64,000 nucleotides of DNA from Acidovorax delafieldii (GCA_002377855.1 DFQQ01000037.1:1-64000); one strand, 5' to 3'; positions 1 to 8,676 are shown, numbered from the stretch's first letter. Numbers and translations: made by a program. Notes: generated by a model not told the origin, from the letters alone.

Positions 1-75
1 CCCTGGAAGGCCCAGAGCAACTACTGCGGTTGCGGCTGCGATCATGGAAGAAAGGGAGAGGCGTTGTTGGATCAT
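1..75 (-). CDS. N-terminus of an exported protein, cut by the window edge
   Basis: An ATG at 75 opens a frame that runs without a stop to position 1. It gives 25 residues beginning MIQQRLSLSSMIAAATAVVA, which look like a Sec signal peptide: a basic residue, then a hydrophobic Ala/Val core. An AGGAG motif lies 9 nt upstream of the ATG and supports a real start. The gene lies downstream of copRS on the same strand, so a periplasmic metal-related protein is plausible, but the mature part is outside the window and no function can be given. Confidence 0.5.
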   Translation of the reverse strand, partial: MIQQRLSLSSMIAAATAVVALGLPG

Positions 76-202
76 GGTTGAAGCTCCTAAGGAAGAAGGT
101 GGACGAAACTTGCATCTCTCATGCCTTGGTCGGCGTTGAGGAGATGTGTTCATCGTAGGGAGCGCACCCCAACAGAATCCGGACAGCCAGATGAGATTGT
201 TG

Positions 203-1612
203 TCAGCTTGATGGCTGTGAGCCACGGTGAGGAAACATCAAGGTGAAGCAGGTTCGCCCGTCGCCCGACGTCGCCGTGACGCTACCGCCGTGGGCCTCAG
301 CGATGGCACGTGTGATGGCCAGGCCCAGCCCGGAGCCATCGGAGTCCGGATGGGCCCTGGAAGCATCGGCTCGGTAGAAGCGGTCGAACAGCCGGGGCAG
401 GATCTTGGCATCGATGTCGGTTCCAGTGTTCTCCACGGCCACTGTCGTGGTTTGTGCCGTGCTGGTGATACGGATGGTGATGTCGCCGGCCTCGGGCGTG
501 TAACGCAGGGCATTGGACAGCAGGTTGCTCACCGCACGGCGGAACATCAGGCGATCGCCTTCGACCTCGCCGTCTCCTTTCAACTGGAGCCGGATGCGTT
601 TTTCCTCGGCCACGGCCTCGTAGAACTCCAGCAGGGCCAGCGCGTCCTGGCGGGCGGAAAACCGCTCCTTGTGCGGCAGATCCACGCCGCGCTCGGTCTT
701 GGCTAGGAACAGCATGTCGGACACCATGCGTGCCAAACGCTGAAATTCCTCGGCATTGGAGGCCAGGATGTCGCGGTACGTCGCGGCATCGCGCTTGGTC
801 GTCAGCGCCACCTGCGTCTGCGTCAGCAGGTTGCTGATGGGGGTGCGCAGCTCGTGCGCGAGGTCCGACGCGAAATCGGTAAGGCGCTGGAAGTCCTCCT
901 GCAGGCGGTCCAGCATGCGGTTCAGCTCTTGCGCCAGATCGGCCATTTCCACCGGCACGGCCTCAACTGGCATGCGCTCGGACAATTTCTGACCTGTGAC
1001 CACGGCTGCGCGTGACTTCATTTCACGCAGAGGCGCCAGTCCTTGACGCGCCGCGAGCCACGACAGTAGCCCACACACGATGATGGCCGCGATCACGTAG
1101 AACGCCAGACTGCTGCGCAGCTCAGTGAGGAATTGGGTGTGGTGTTTTGTATCCGCTGCGATCAACACCTGCAACGCTGATGCGGAGTAAGCCGGGGCAG
1201 TTCCAAAGCTCAATGTGTGGAACTCGGTATCGTGGTGACGCCAAACCCCGAAAACACTCGTCTCCTCGGTACTCAGGGCATCGCCGCTTTGCACATTGAG
1301 GTTGGATGTTGACGATTGAAAAATGCGCTCTCCTTGGGGGTTCTGCACCAGGACATAGAGATCATGGTGATAGTTCAAAGCTTCGCTCAAGCGCAAGCTT
1401 GCGTCGTCCACTGAGTTGGCATTGCCAAGAATTTCCTCGATCAAATGCCGCTTTTCCTGCAGAGCCATCCGGTCCAGTTCGACGAAATGCTGCTCAATTT
1501 CCACCAGAAAAAGACCTCCCAACCCAAGCACCACAGCAGCTGCCACCACGGTGAAGAACAGGGTGAGGCGACGGGTCAGCGAAAGCTTGCCCAAACGCAG
1601 TTTCGACTCCAT
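203..1612 (-). CDS. copS: heavy-metal (copper) sensor histidine kinase, CopS/CusS type
   Basis: Inner-membrane sensor kinase of 469 aa, a usual length for the CusS/CopS family. A first membrane helix near residues 15-37 and a second near 165-187 enclose a periplasmic sensor loop. A HAMP linker follows, then the H-box (DLAHELRTPISNL, His the phospho-acceptor), the N-box (NLLSNALRYTP) and the G-box (DGSGLGLAITRAI). It should sense periplasmic copper and phosphorylate the regulator encoded immediately upstream. The two genes abut with no spacer: the stop of copR is directly followed by this ATG. Copper rather than silver or zinc specificity is inferred from the neighbouring copper genes. Confidence 0.9.
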   Translation of the reverse strand: MESKLRLGKLSLTRRLTLFFTVVAAAVVLGLGGLFLVEIEQHFVELDRMALQEKRHLIEEILGNANSVDDASLRLSEALNYHHDLYVLVQNPQGERIFQSSTSNLNVQSGDALSTEETSVFGVWRHHDTEFHTLSFGTAPAYSASALQVLIAADTKHHTQFLTELRSSLAFYVIAAIIVCGLLSWLAARQGLAPLREMKSRAAVVTGQKLSERMPVEAVPVEMADLAQELNRMLDRLQEDFQRLTDFASDLAHELRTPISNLLTQTQVALTTKRDAATYRDILASNAEEFQRLARMVSDMLFLAKTERGVDLPHKERFSARQDALALLEFYEAVAEEKRIRLQLKGDGEVEGDRLMFRRAVSNLLSNALRYTPEAGDITIRITSTAQTTTVAVENTGTDIDAKILPRLFDRFYRADASRAHPDSDGSGLGLAITRAIAEAHGGSVTATSGDGRTCFTLMFPHRGSQPSS

Positions 1613-2296
1613 CTATTCTTCCTCTGGCACGTCCAGCACATAGCCCATGCCGCGCACGGTCTGGATGAGCTTGAGGGGTTGGCCTTCATCGATCTTCATG
1701 CGCAGGCGGCGCATCGCCACTTCGATGACGTTGGTGTCGCTGTCAAAGTTCATGTCCCACACCTGCGAGGCGATCAGGGACCGTGGCAGCACTTCACCGT
1801 GTCGGCGCATCAGTAGCTCCAGCAGGCCGAATTCCTTGGCCGTCAGATCGATACGCTTGCCGTTGCGGGATACCCTGCGGCGCAGCAAATCCAGTTCCAG
1901 GTCGGCCACTCGCAGCGTGGTGCTCTCGTTGCCTGCATGGCCGCGCCGCAGGATGATGCGTACCCGGGCCAGTAACTCGGCAAACGAGAACGGCTTGACA
2001 AGGTAGTCGTCGGCCCCGAGTTCCAGTCCTTTGACACGATCTTCCACTTGATCGCGGGCAGTCAGGAACAGGACGGGCATTCCGATCCCCCGGTCACGCA
2101 GGGCTTGCAGCACTTGCCAGCCATTCAGGCCAGGCAGCATGACATCCAGGATCAGCAGGTCATATTCGCCCTGCAGGGCCATATGCAGGCCATCCGCGCC
2201 GTTGGGCACGAGGTCGGAAATGTATCCAGCTTCTGTCAAACCCTGACGCAGGTACTCACCCGTTTTGGGCTCGTCTTCGACGATCAATATTTTCAC
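1613..2296 (-). CDS. copR: copper response regulator, OmpR/PhoB family (CopR/CusR)
   Basis: Two-domain regulator of 227 aa. The receiver starts at once (VKILIVEDEPKTGEYL), carries the phospho-acceptor Asp in LLILDVMLPG and the conserved Lys in LVKPF. A winged-helix DNA-binding domain follows (LLRRRVSRNGKRIDLTAKEF to RGMGYVLDVPEE). I place the start at the GTG at 2296, not the TTG six codons upstream, because a GGAAG ribosome site sits 8 nt before the GTG and family members begin exactly there. It forms an operon with copS and is divergent from the copper-resistance cluster, which it probably activates from the shared intergenic region. Confidence 0.9.
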   Translation of the reverse strand: MKILIVEDEPKTGEYLRQGLTEAGYISDLVPNGADGLHMALQGEYDLLILDVMLPGLNGWQVLQALRDRGIGMPVLFLTARDQVEDRVKGLELGADDYLVKPFSFAELLARVRIILRRGHAGNESTTLRVADLELDLLRRRVSRNGKRIDLTAKEFGLLELLMRRHGEVLPRSLIASQVWDMNFDSDTNVIEVAMRRLRMKIDEGQPLKLIQTVRGMGYVLDVPEEE

Positions 2297-2376
2297 GTGT
2301 GCGCTTCCGTTCAATGCTTTGGCGAGAGTTTGCCAAGTTTGAGGCGTTCTGACAGGTAGATAACAACAATGTAATT

Positions 2377-2391
2377 TTCAGAACATCTGAA
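2377..2391. promoter_or_regulatory. candidate CopR operator (inverted repeat)
   Basis: In the copR / copper-cluster divergent spacer there is a perfect inverted repeat, TTCAGA-ACA-TCTGAA. It lies 63 nt before the ATG at 2454 and 81 nt before the copR start, a position suited to control of both directions. The palindrome is seen directly; binding by CopR is inference. Confidence 0.4.
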
Positions 2392-2453
2392 TGAAAGGGT
2401 GGTCTCTCCAGAATCTCCACATCATGAGATCAAAGATTCTTTTAGAGGAGACC

Positions 2454-2789
2454 ATGCTCACTTCCAGTTACCTGCCGCCCTTCAGGGCTCTGTTGCCTTC
2501 GACACTGGTGTTGTTTGCGGGGGCAGCTTTCGCACAAGCTCCAGCAGATACCGAGGCTCCCAAGCGTGCACCGCTGGCAACGTTGCAATACGCGTCCCCT
2601 ATCGGGGCTTATCAGGGCTATGCGGATCAACCGGTGCAATCCTGGCGCGAAGCCAATGATCGTGTGGGCCAGATTGGCGGCTGGCGCGCCTATGCTAAGG
2701 AAATCAAGTCGGGCGAGCCCGCGTCCGCCAAGGATGCTGCTCCTGCTAGCGATCCCCACACGGGCCATCACGGGGGAGGAAAACCATGA
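2454..2789 (+). CDS. small exported protein with His-rich tail, first gene of the copper cluster
   Basis: Predicted 111-aa protein with a signal peptide ending near AGAAFAQA, then a short Tyr/Trp-containing middle (YASPIGAYQGYADQPVQSW) and a C-terminus rich in His and Gly (HTGHHGGGKP) that could bind copper. The start at 2454 is preceded by AGAGGAG; an upstream in-frame start would place 21 unlikely residues before the signal peptide. Its stop overlaps the start of the following outer-membrane gene (ATGA), so the two are translationally coupled. I recognise it only as a short hypothetical of the kind that precedes CzcC-like genes; no enzymatic motif is visible. Confidence 0.7.
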   Translation: MLTSSYLPPFRALLPSTLVLFAGAAFAQAPADTEAPKRAPLATLQYASPIGAYQGYADQPVQSWREANDRVGQIGGWRAYAKEIKSGEPASAKDAAPASDPHTGHHGGGKP

Positions 2790-4216
2790 TGCCTTTGCGT
2801 GCCACTCATGCCAAATTGGCTCTGTCCGCACTCGGATTGGCAGTGCTGACGGGATGTGCCAGCGTCAGCCTGGATCAGAACATCAATCGCGTCAACGACG
2901 AAGCTGGCAGTTTTACCGGGGGCAAGCTCGCGTTGGCTCGTACCCTGGATGAACGCGACCAGCGTGCGCAGGCCGCTCAAGCCTTGCTGGCGCAGCCTTT
3001 GGAGCAGAAAGATGCTGTCCAGTTGGCCTTGGTGAACAGCCCATCCCTGCAGACCCTTCTGGCGCAGGGTTGGGCAGAGTCGGCGGATGCCGCGCAGGCC
3101 GGGCGGATTGCCAACCCCATTTTCAGTTTTGAGCGCATGGTCGCAGGCGATGAGCTGGAGTTTGGGCGCGCTTTGTCCTTCGGCTTGCTGGATCTTTTGA
3201 CGCTTCCCGCACGGCACGGCGGCGCTACCCGGCGCATTGAGCAAGCGCAATTGCGTCTGACCAGTGATGTGGTGGATCAGATCACCCGTGTGCGCCAGTC
3301 CTGGGTGCGGGCCGTGGCCGCGCAACAAACGCTCAAATATGCCAAGCAGGTCTATGACAGCGCGGAAGCAGGAGCGGAACTGGCCAAGCGCATGCAGGCG
3401 GCGGGCAACTTCAACCGGATTACCCGTGCACGGGAGCAAGCTTTCTACGCCGATGCCGCCACCCGGCTGAGCGCAGCGCAGCACCAGGCTACGGCCAGCC
3501 GCGAAGAACTGGTGCGACTGCTGGGGCTAGATGAGGCGCAGGAACAAACGCTTAAGCTGCCGGAGCGATTGCCGGAGCTACCTAAACAGCCAATGGAGCC
3601 GCAGACGGTCGCCTTGCAAGCAACCCAGGCGCGTCTGGATATCCGCTTGGCCCAATCCGCGCTCAATGAGGCCGTCAAGGCCCAGGGTCTGAACATGGTG
3701 ACCAGCTTCACCGATATCGAACTCACCGGGCGTCGCAACACGACCTTTGACAACGCTGAGGGCACTCGTTCTACTGCGCGCGGCTGGGAAATCGACGTGC
3801 GTCTACCCCTCTTCGATTGGGGTGGGATGCAGCGCGATGCGATGAATGCACGCAGCCTGGCTGCGGCCAACCAGCTCGAAGCCACCGTGCGCTCTGCCGG
3901 CTCCAACCTGCGCGAGAGCTATTCGGCCTATCGAACCGCCTACGACGTGGCGCGTCACCACCGCGATGAAGTCGTGCCGCTGCGCAAGGTGATCTCGGAG
4001 GAAAACCAGCTTCGCTACAACGGCATGTTGATCAGCGTCTTTGAGCTATTGGCCGACGCGCGCGAGCAGATCAGCGCCGTCACGGCCGCCATTGATGCGC
4101 AACAGCAGTTCTGGCTGGCCGATGCCGCCATACAGGCATCCGTGATCGGGCGCCCCACCAACACCACGTTGTCAGTCACGTCCAGCGCGCCCAGTGCGGG
4201 CGATGCGGGCCACTAA
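2786..4216 (+). CDS. TolC/CzcC-family outer-membrane efflux lipoprotein
   Basis: Outer-membrane channel protein of 476 aa, the usual size for the TolC family. The signal peptide ends in a lipobox (LAVLTGC), predicting an acylated N-terminal Cys. The remainder is the long alpha-helical repeat structure of OEP proteins (paired stretches such as AVQLALVNSPSLQTLLAQ and DIRLAQSALNEAVKAQ). Such proteins normally dock with an RND or MFP pump (CusBA, CzcBA), but no periplasmic adaptor or RND pump is encoded anywhere in this window. It is coupled to the gene before it by an ATGA overlap and is 16 nt from the multicopper oxidase start. Confidence 0.85.
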   Translation: MMPLRATHAKLALSALGLAVLTGCASVSLDQNINRVNDEAGSFTGGKLALARTLDERDQRAQAAQALLAQPLEQKDAVQLALVNSPSLQTLLAQGWAESADAAQAGRIANPIFSFERMVAGDELEFGRALSFGLLDLLTLPARHGGATRRIEQAQLRLTSDVVDQITRVRQSWVRAVAAQQTLKYAKQVYDSAEAGAELAKRMQAAGNFNRITRAREQAFYADAATRLSAAQHQATASREELVRLLGLDEAQEQTLKLPERLPELPKQPMEPQTVALQATQARLDIRLAQSALNEAVKAQGLNMVTSFTDIELTGRRNTTFDNAEGTRSTARGWEIDVRLPLFDWGGMQRDAMNARSLAAANQLEATVRSAGSNLRESYSAYRTAYDVARHHRDEVVPLRKVISEENQLRYNGMLISVFELLADAREQISAVTAAIDAQQQFWLADAAIQASVIGRPTNTTLSVTSSAPSAGDAGH

Positions 4217-4232
4217 AGCAAAGATTCATGTC

Positions 4233-5645
4233 ATGACATCCAGAAGAGATTTTTTCAAATATGCGGGCATCGCAGGCGGAGCGGTCGCGGCCAGCTCGGT
4301 GAGCCGCGTGGCCATGGCGGCATTGCCCGAGCCGGTGATCCAGACCAGCCCGAACACCATGGCGCCGCTGGTGCCCAACTCGGGGCGGCCCTACAACCCG
4401 GTGGTCACACTTAACGGCTGGACACTGCCGTGGCGGATGAATCAGGGCGTCAAGGAGTTTCACCTGGTCGCCGAGCCTGTGGTGCGCGAGATGGCGCCTG
4501 GCTTCAAGGCCCATTTGTGGGGCTACAACGGCCAGAGTCCCGGGCCCACCATCGAAGTGGTGGAAGGCGATCGCGTTCGCATTTTTGTGACCAACAAGCT
4601 GCCTGAGCACACCAGCATCCACTGGCATGGACAGCGTTTGCCCAATGGCATGGACGGTGTGGCGGGATTGAACCAGCCCGCAATCCAGTCGGGCAAGACC
4701 TTCGTCTACGAGTTCGTGGCGCGCCGCCCGGGCACCTTCATGTACCACCCGCATGCCGATGAAATGACCCAGATGGCCATGGGCATGATGGGCTTCTGGA
4801 TCACGCACCCCAAGGCCAAGCATCCGCTGATCGACGAAGTGCACCGTGATTTCTGCTTCCTGCTCAGTGCTTATGACATTGAGCCAGGGGCCGCGACGCC
4901 CAAGGTTGCAGAGATGACGAACTTCAATCTGTGGACATGGAACAGCCGCATCTTTCCTGGCATCGACTCCTTGAACGTCCGGCTCAACGACAAGGTGCGT
5001 ATTCGCATCGGCAACCTCACCATGACCAACCACCCGATGCACTTGCACGGTCACGAGTTTTTGGTCACCGGCACGGATGGTGGTCCTACACCCAAGAGCA
5101 CCCGTCTCTATGAAGTGACCACCGACGTGGCCGTGGGCCAGATGCGCCAGATCGAGTTCCTCGCGGACGAAGAAGGTGACTGGGCATTCCACTGCCACAA
5201 GTCCCACCACACCATGAACGCAATGGGTCACGACATTCCCACCATGATTGGCGTAGACCACCGGGGCGTGGCCAAGAAGATCAACAACCTGATTCCCGAC
5301 TACATGGTCATGGGCGAACGGGGCATGGCGGACATGACCGAGATGGAGATGCCCATTCCGGACAACACCGTCCCCATGATGACCGGGGAAGGCCCCTTCG
5401 GCTCGGTGGAGATGGGTGGCATGTTCAGTGTCCTGAAGGTGCGCCGCGATCAGAAGCCAGGCGACTACAAGAACCCGGGTTGGTACAAAAACCCGGAGGG
5501 CACGGTGGCGTATGAGTACACCGGTCCGATGGCGGAGCCCGCGCGATTCAGCGCAGAGGGCGGCCAGTCCATGCCGCGCGTTCGCAAGCCTGCAACGCCG
5601 ACCGAAGTCAAGGTGCGCAAGCCTACATCGCATGGCGCGCATTGA
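4233..5645 (+). CDS. Tat-exported multicopper oxidase (copper-resistance type)
   Basis: Periplasmic laccase-like oxidase, 470 aa, expected to oxidise Cu(I) to the less toxic Cu(II). The twin-arginine signal (TSRRDFFKYAG) fixes the start at 4233, 16 nt after the preceding stop, rather than an earlier overlapping ATG. All four copper-ligand clusters are visible in order: HWHG near residue 128, HPHAD near 171, HPMHLHGH near 267 and HCHKSHH near 320, the last supplying the type-1 Cys. It lacks the long Met-rich insert of PcoA/CopA. The stretch before the C-terminus is Met-rich (MGERGMADMTEMEMPIP), a possible Cu(I) docking surface. It is neither CotA- nor bilirubin-oxidase-like in context. Confidence 0.9.
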   Translation: MTSRRDFFKYAGIAGGAVAASSVSRVAMAALPEPVIQTSPNTMAPLVPNSGRPYNPVVTLNGWTLPWRMNQGVKEFHLVAEPVVREMAPGFKAHLWGYNGQSPGPTIEVVEGDRVRIFVTNKLPEHTSIHWHGQRLPNGMDGVAGLNQPAIQSGKTFVYEFVARRPGTFMYHPHADEMTQMAMGMMGFWITHPKAKHPLIDEVHRDFCFLLSAYDIEPGAATPKVAEMTNFNLWTWNSRIFPGIDSLNVRLNDKVRIRIGNLTMTNHPMHLHGHEFLVTGTDGGPTPKSTRLYEVTTDVAVGQMRQIEFLADEEGDWAFHCHKSHHTMNAMGHDIPTMIGVDHRGVAKKINNLIPDYMVMGERGMADMTEMEMPIPDNTVPMMTGEGPFGSVEMGGMFSVLKVRRDQKPGDYKNPGWYKNPEGTVAYEYTGPMAEPARFSAEGGQSMPRVRKPATPTEVKVRKPTSHGAH

Positions 5646-5678
5646 TTTTTTCCTTCAATTTTCAACCTGAGACCATCC

Positions 5679-6170
5679 ATGAAATTCACGCGCTCCACTA
5701 TTTCTCAACTCTTCGCCATGGCTGCACTGGCCGCATCGGGGGCAGCCTTCGCTGCCGGCAACCATGCAGGTGGCCACGGTGACGAGGGTGAGACAGCCAT
5801 TGGCAAACCCGGCGTCGCCGCCAAGGCCCGTCGCACCATCACCATCGAAATGAGCGACAACATGCGCTACACGCCGTCGAACATTCAGGTCAAACAGGGC
5901 GAAACCGTGCGCTTCGTTGTCAAGAACGTCGGACAGGTCAAGCACGAACTCAGCCTGGGCACCGAGAAGGAGCTACTGGAGCACCTAGAACAGATGAAGA
6001 AGTTCCCGGACATGGAGCACGACGAACCCGGCAAGGTGACGCTGCAGCCTGGCAAGCAAGGCGAAATCGTCTGGCAGTTCACCAAGGCCGGAGGCGTGAA
6101 CTTTGCCTGTCTGATGCCTGGCCACTACGAGGCCGGCATGAAGGGCACTGTCCAGGTTGGCAAGAAGTAA
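5679..6170 (+). CDS. copI: periplasmic cupredoxin, CopI-like copper-tolerance protein
   Basis: 163-aa exported blue-copper-type protein. The signal peptide ends near ASGAAFAAG; the mature N-terminus has a short His/Gly stretch (GNHAGGHGDEG). The cupredoxin fold follows, with the type-1 ligands visible: His in VKHELSLG (near residue 88) and the Cys-His-Met set in ACLMPGHYEAGM (near 142, 147 and 152). CopI of Rubrivivax and relatives has the same plan and protects against periplasmic copper. It lies 33 nt after the multicopper oxidase, so it may buffer or shuttle copper for it. The symbol is by family resemblance only. Confidence 0.8.
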   Translation: MKFTRSTISQLFAMAALAASGAAFAAGNHAGGHGDEGETAIGKPGVAAKARRTITIEMSDNMRYTPSNIQVKQGETVRFVVKNVGQVKHELSLGTEKELLEHLEQMKKFPDMEHDEPGKVTLQPGKQGEIVWQFTKAGGVNFACLMPGHYEAGMKGTVQVGKK

Positions 6171-6375
6171 TACGCCACCGTAGAGCCTGGAACAAGAAGT
6201 CCGCGTCATGTTCAAGAAAAAGCCCCGAGCGCTGGGACTGGCAGTGCCCGCCATGCCGATGGGCTTACCGGGCACGAATGGGCCGGCTTACAGCGGTCGG
6301 CGCACCCCCTTCAAGCGCTGCTGATTCAGAAAGATGGATTAGCAGAAATTTTCAACATGTATTCGTAAGGTCATC

Positions 6376-6717
6376 ATGAACACCATCAAACAAATTCTTG
6401 CCATTTCCGCCGTGGCCGTGGGTATAGCGCTGCCCATGAGCAGCTTTGCCCAGGCAAGCATGGAGCCTGGCAAGACAGAAGCGGCACAGTCGGCGTCCCT
6501 GACCGATGGCGAGATCAAGAAAGTTGATCTGGACAACGGCAAGGTCACCATCAAGCACGGTGAAATCAAGCACATGGACATGCCCGGTATGACCATGGTA
6601 TTCACCGCGAAGGACAAGAGCCTGTTGTCCAACGTGAAGCCTGGCGACAAGGTCAAGTTCATGGTCGTCAACGAGGGCGGGAAGATGGTTGTCACAGACA
6701 TTCAGCCCGCTCAGTGA
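6376..6717 (+). CDS. cusF: CusF-like periplasmic copper-binding protein
   Basis: 113-aa exported small beta-barrel protein. The signal peptide ends near MSSFAQA; then comes the CusF/SilF domain (GEIKKVDLDNGKVTIKHGEI to VTDIQP). The His and the two Met copper ligands of CusF can be aligned (TIKHGEI and DMPGMTM), but the Trp that caps copper in Escherichia coli CusF is Met here (MPGMTM against WPEMTM). The chaperone normally delivers Cu(I) to the CusBA pump, which is absent nearby; here it may serve the P-type ATPase or the oxidase. A 205-nt gap before it contains no convincing gene. Confidence 0.85.
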   Translation: MNTIKQILAISAVAVGIALPMSSFAQASMEPGKTEAAQSASLTDGEIKKVDLDNGKVTIKHGEIKHMDMPGMTMVFTAKDKSLLSNVKPGDKVKFMVVNEGGKMVVTDIQPAQ

Positions 6718-6807
6718 GAACACGCTGCTTTAGCGTGCTGTGTCGTCGCGGATGGATTTATTGATTGCTGACTGCGACGGTTTTGTAATCTGGAGAAGGA
6801 GAGCACT

Positions 6808-7281
6808 ATGTCAAAAATTCACCATACCCTGATCGGGGTCTGTGTCGCTGCGGCCTCACTGAGCGTGATGGCGCAAGCCGCCGATGAGCACAAGGCCCAT
6901 CACCCTGCAGGTAGCACGCAGCCCGCGTCCACCCAAATGAAGACTTCCGCAAAGCCAATGGGTACGGGGCCGATGGCTGGAATGGCCAAGATGGACGAGC
7001 ATATGAAGTCCATGCAAGCGATGCACGAAAAGATGATGGCGGCCAAAACGCCGGAGGAGCGGCAGGCACTCATGGACGAGCACATGAGGCTCATGCAGGA
7101 CGGCATGGGGATGATGCAGCAGATGGGCGCAGGCATGCAGGGCATGGGTGGCATGCAAGGTGGAAAGGGCATGTCCTCCAACATGGCCGAGCGTCATCAG
7201 ATGATGGAAAAGCGCATGGAAATGATGCAGTCCATGATGCAAATGATGATGGACCGCCTGCCTGCCACGCCGACCAAGTAA
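6808..7281 (+). CDS. Met-rich periplasmic protein, probable copper binder
   Basis: 157-aa protein with a signal peptide ending near VMAQAADEH. The mature part is extremely rich in Met (about 34 in the whole chain) and in His, in clusters such as KMDEHMKSMQAMHEKMM and MEKRMEMMQSMMQMMMD, separated by one Gly-rich stretch. It has no recognised domain. Met/His-rich periplasmic proteins in copper loci usually hold Cu(I) at low affinity; that role is inferred from composition and neighbours. A GGAGAAGGAGAG stretch lies upstream of the ATG as a strong ribosome site. Confidence 0.75.
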   Translation: MSKIHHTLIGVCVAAASLSVMAQAADEHKAHHPAGSTQPASTQMKTSAKPMGTGPMAGMAKMDEHMKSMQAMHEKMMAAKTPEERQALMDEHMRLMQDGMGMMQQMGAGMQGMGGMQGGKGMSSNMAERHQMMEKRMEMMQSMMQMMMDRLPATPTK

Positions 7282-7306
7282 CGCACCCACCTGATTGCGA
7301 GTCACC

Positions 7307-7582
7307 ATGAGCCATCAACACGACGGACACGAGTCGCCCCCCAGTTTCTGGAGTTCTCGATACGCCATCGGCTACGTGGCGATTGGTGCCGTGGCGGCGT
7401 ATTTTTTGTTGACAGAACACCTCGCGCATGTCGTCGGGGCGCTACCTTTTCTCCTGCTCCTCGCCTGCCCGCTGATGCATGTTTTCATGCACGGCAGCCA
7501 CGGTGGGCATGGTCACCATGGCCAGAGCAAGCCTGATGTGTCGAAGACTGCCGAATCGCGCAAAGAAGGAGATCCCCAGTGA
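7307..7582 (+). CDS. DUF2933 small membrane protein (first copy)
   Basis: 91-aa protein of the DUF2933 family: a His-rich N-terminus (SHQHDGHE), two closely spaced membrane helices (IGYVAIGAVAAYFLLTEH and ALPFLLLLACPLMHVF) and a His/Gly-rich tail (HGSHGGHGHHGQ). I take the ATG at 7307; an upstream in-frame TTG is less likely. Its stop overlaps the GTG of the following methyltransferase-like gene. The Cys-Pro-Leu-Met-His motif in helix two is conserved in the second copy at 8677, suggesting a metal site in the membrane, but the biochemical role of the family is not established. Confidence 0.8.
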   Translation: MSHQHDGHESPPSFWSSRYAIGYVAIGAVAAYFLLTEHLAHVVGALPFLLLLACPLMHVFMHGSHGGHGHHGQSKPDVSKTAESRKEGDPQ

Positions 7583-8247
7583 ACCACACCGAATCTGCTT
7601 ATGGTCTGTGGTCGTTGGTCATCATCAATTCAGCGATCTTCATCATGTTTGCGTTCAGCTTTTTCAAGCCTGCAACGGCCCGTGACTGGAGGACGTTTGG
7701 CGCATTCGCAGCCTTCATAGTTGCCTTGTTCGTAGAGATGTATGGCTTCCCGCTGACGATTTATCTGATATCGGGCTGGCTTCAAACCAAGTTCCCTAAT
7801 CTGGATCTGCTCTCCCACACCTCGGGTCACTTGTGGTCCACCCTGTTGGGCGAAAAGGGCGACCCGCATTTCGGCGTACTGCACATCGCCAGCTACGTTT
7901 TTCTGGGCTTTGGTTTCTACCTGTTGTCCACAGCGTGGAATGTGCTCTACCACGCTCAGCGTGGCCAATCGCTTGCAACAACAGGCCCCTACGCGCGCAT
8001 TCGCCATCCGCAGTACGTGGCTTTTGTGATGATTCTGCTGGGCTTCCTGTTGCAGTGGCCCACCTTGCTGACCTTGGCCATGTTCCCTGTCTTGCTCCTG
8101 ATGTACGGACGTCTGGCAATCACCGAAGAGAACGAAATGCACAAACAGTTCGGTGCAACTTACGACACATACGCCCAGCGCACACCCCGGTTTATCCCTC
8201 GCATGGGCAAGGCCCAGTCGACGACTGACTCGGTGTCAAAAAGATGA
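7579..8247 (+). CDS. isoprenylcysteine-carboxymethyltransferase-like membrane protein
   Basis: 222-aa polytopic membrane protein with about five hydrophobic segments. The C-terminal third carries the ICMT/phospholipid-methyltransferase signature: TTGPYARIRHPQYVAF, followed by two helices and then ITEENEMHKQFGATYDTYAQRTPRFIP, which contains the conserved Glu-Glu and Tyr positions used for S-adenosylmethionine binding. The start is a GTG overlapping the DUF2933 stop by 4 nt, so the genes are coupled. Relatives occur often in bacterial copper and silver loci, where the substrate is not known; prenylated-protein methylation is unlikely in a bacterium. Confidence 0.8.
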   Translation: MNHTESAYGLWSLVIINSAIFIMFAFSFFKPATARDWRTFGAFAAFIVALFVEMYGFPLTIYLISGWLQTKFPNLDLLSHTSGHLWSTLLGEKGDPHFGVLHIASYVFLGFGFYLLSTAWNVLYHAQRGQSLATTGPYARIRHPQYVAFVMILLGFLLQWPTLLTLAMFPVLLLMYGRLAITEENEMHKQFGATYDTYAQRTPRFIPRMGKAQSTTDSVSKR

Positions 8248-8298
8248 TCTGGAATATTTCCCCGGCGGTATACGTTTCAATTTTTAGGAGTTTGATAT

Positions 8299-8592
8299 AT
8301 GAAAACGATTGATCTGCAAGTCGAGGGCATGAGCTGCGGCTCATGCGTCAAGCACGTCACGCACGCATTGCAACCGCTGCCGGGTGTCAGTGGGGTGGAG
8401 GTCGATCTCCAGTCTGGGCATGTCCGGGTGAGCGGGGAACTGGCGCAGGGCAGCGCCCCATTGTTGATGGCATTGACGGATGCGGGTTACCCCGCAAAGC
8501 TGGCCACAGACGCGCCCATTCCCGCTGCGACCTCGCAGCCTAAAGCCTCGGGCTGCCACAGCGGCGGTGCGGGGGGCTGTGGTTGCCGATGA
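8299..8592 (+). CDS. heavy-metal-associated (HMA) copper chaperone, CopZ-like
   Basis: 97-aa cytoplasmic protein. The first ~65 residues form one HMA domain with the metal motif GMSCGSC, the two Cys binding Cu(I). A Pro/Ala-rich linker leads to a second Cys/His-rich tail (SGCHSGGAGGCGCR) that is unusual for CopZ and may add metal sites. It lacks a signal peptide, so it should work in the cytoplasm and could supply the ATPase encoded 340 nt downstream, which itself lacks an N-terminal HMA domain. Confidence 0.85.
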   Translation: MKTIDLQVEGMSCGSCVKHVTHALQPLPGVSGVEVDLQSGHVRVSGELAQGSAPLLMALTDAGYPAKLATDAPIPAATSQPKASGCHSGGAGGCGCR

Positions 8593-8676
8593 CGGCCACG
8601 GTATTTGATTCAGGGTCGACCGGCTGGGCGCGTCCGCGCCCGCACCTTTTGCTGGCAACTTTGAAGGAGCAACGCC

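Noticed and set aside
6208..6324. 38-codon frame (MFKKKPRALGLAVPAMPMG...) in the gap before the CusF-like gene
   Set aside because: Weak ribosome site, no signal or known peptide pattern, and composition like the non-coding strand; kept out of the gene list.
6721..6737. CACGCT-GCTTT-AGCGTG hairpin after the CusF-like gene
   Set aside because: Only 6 bp and no T-run follows, so it is not convincing as a terminator.
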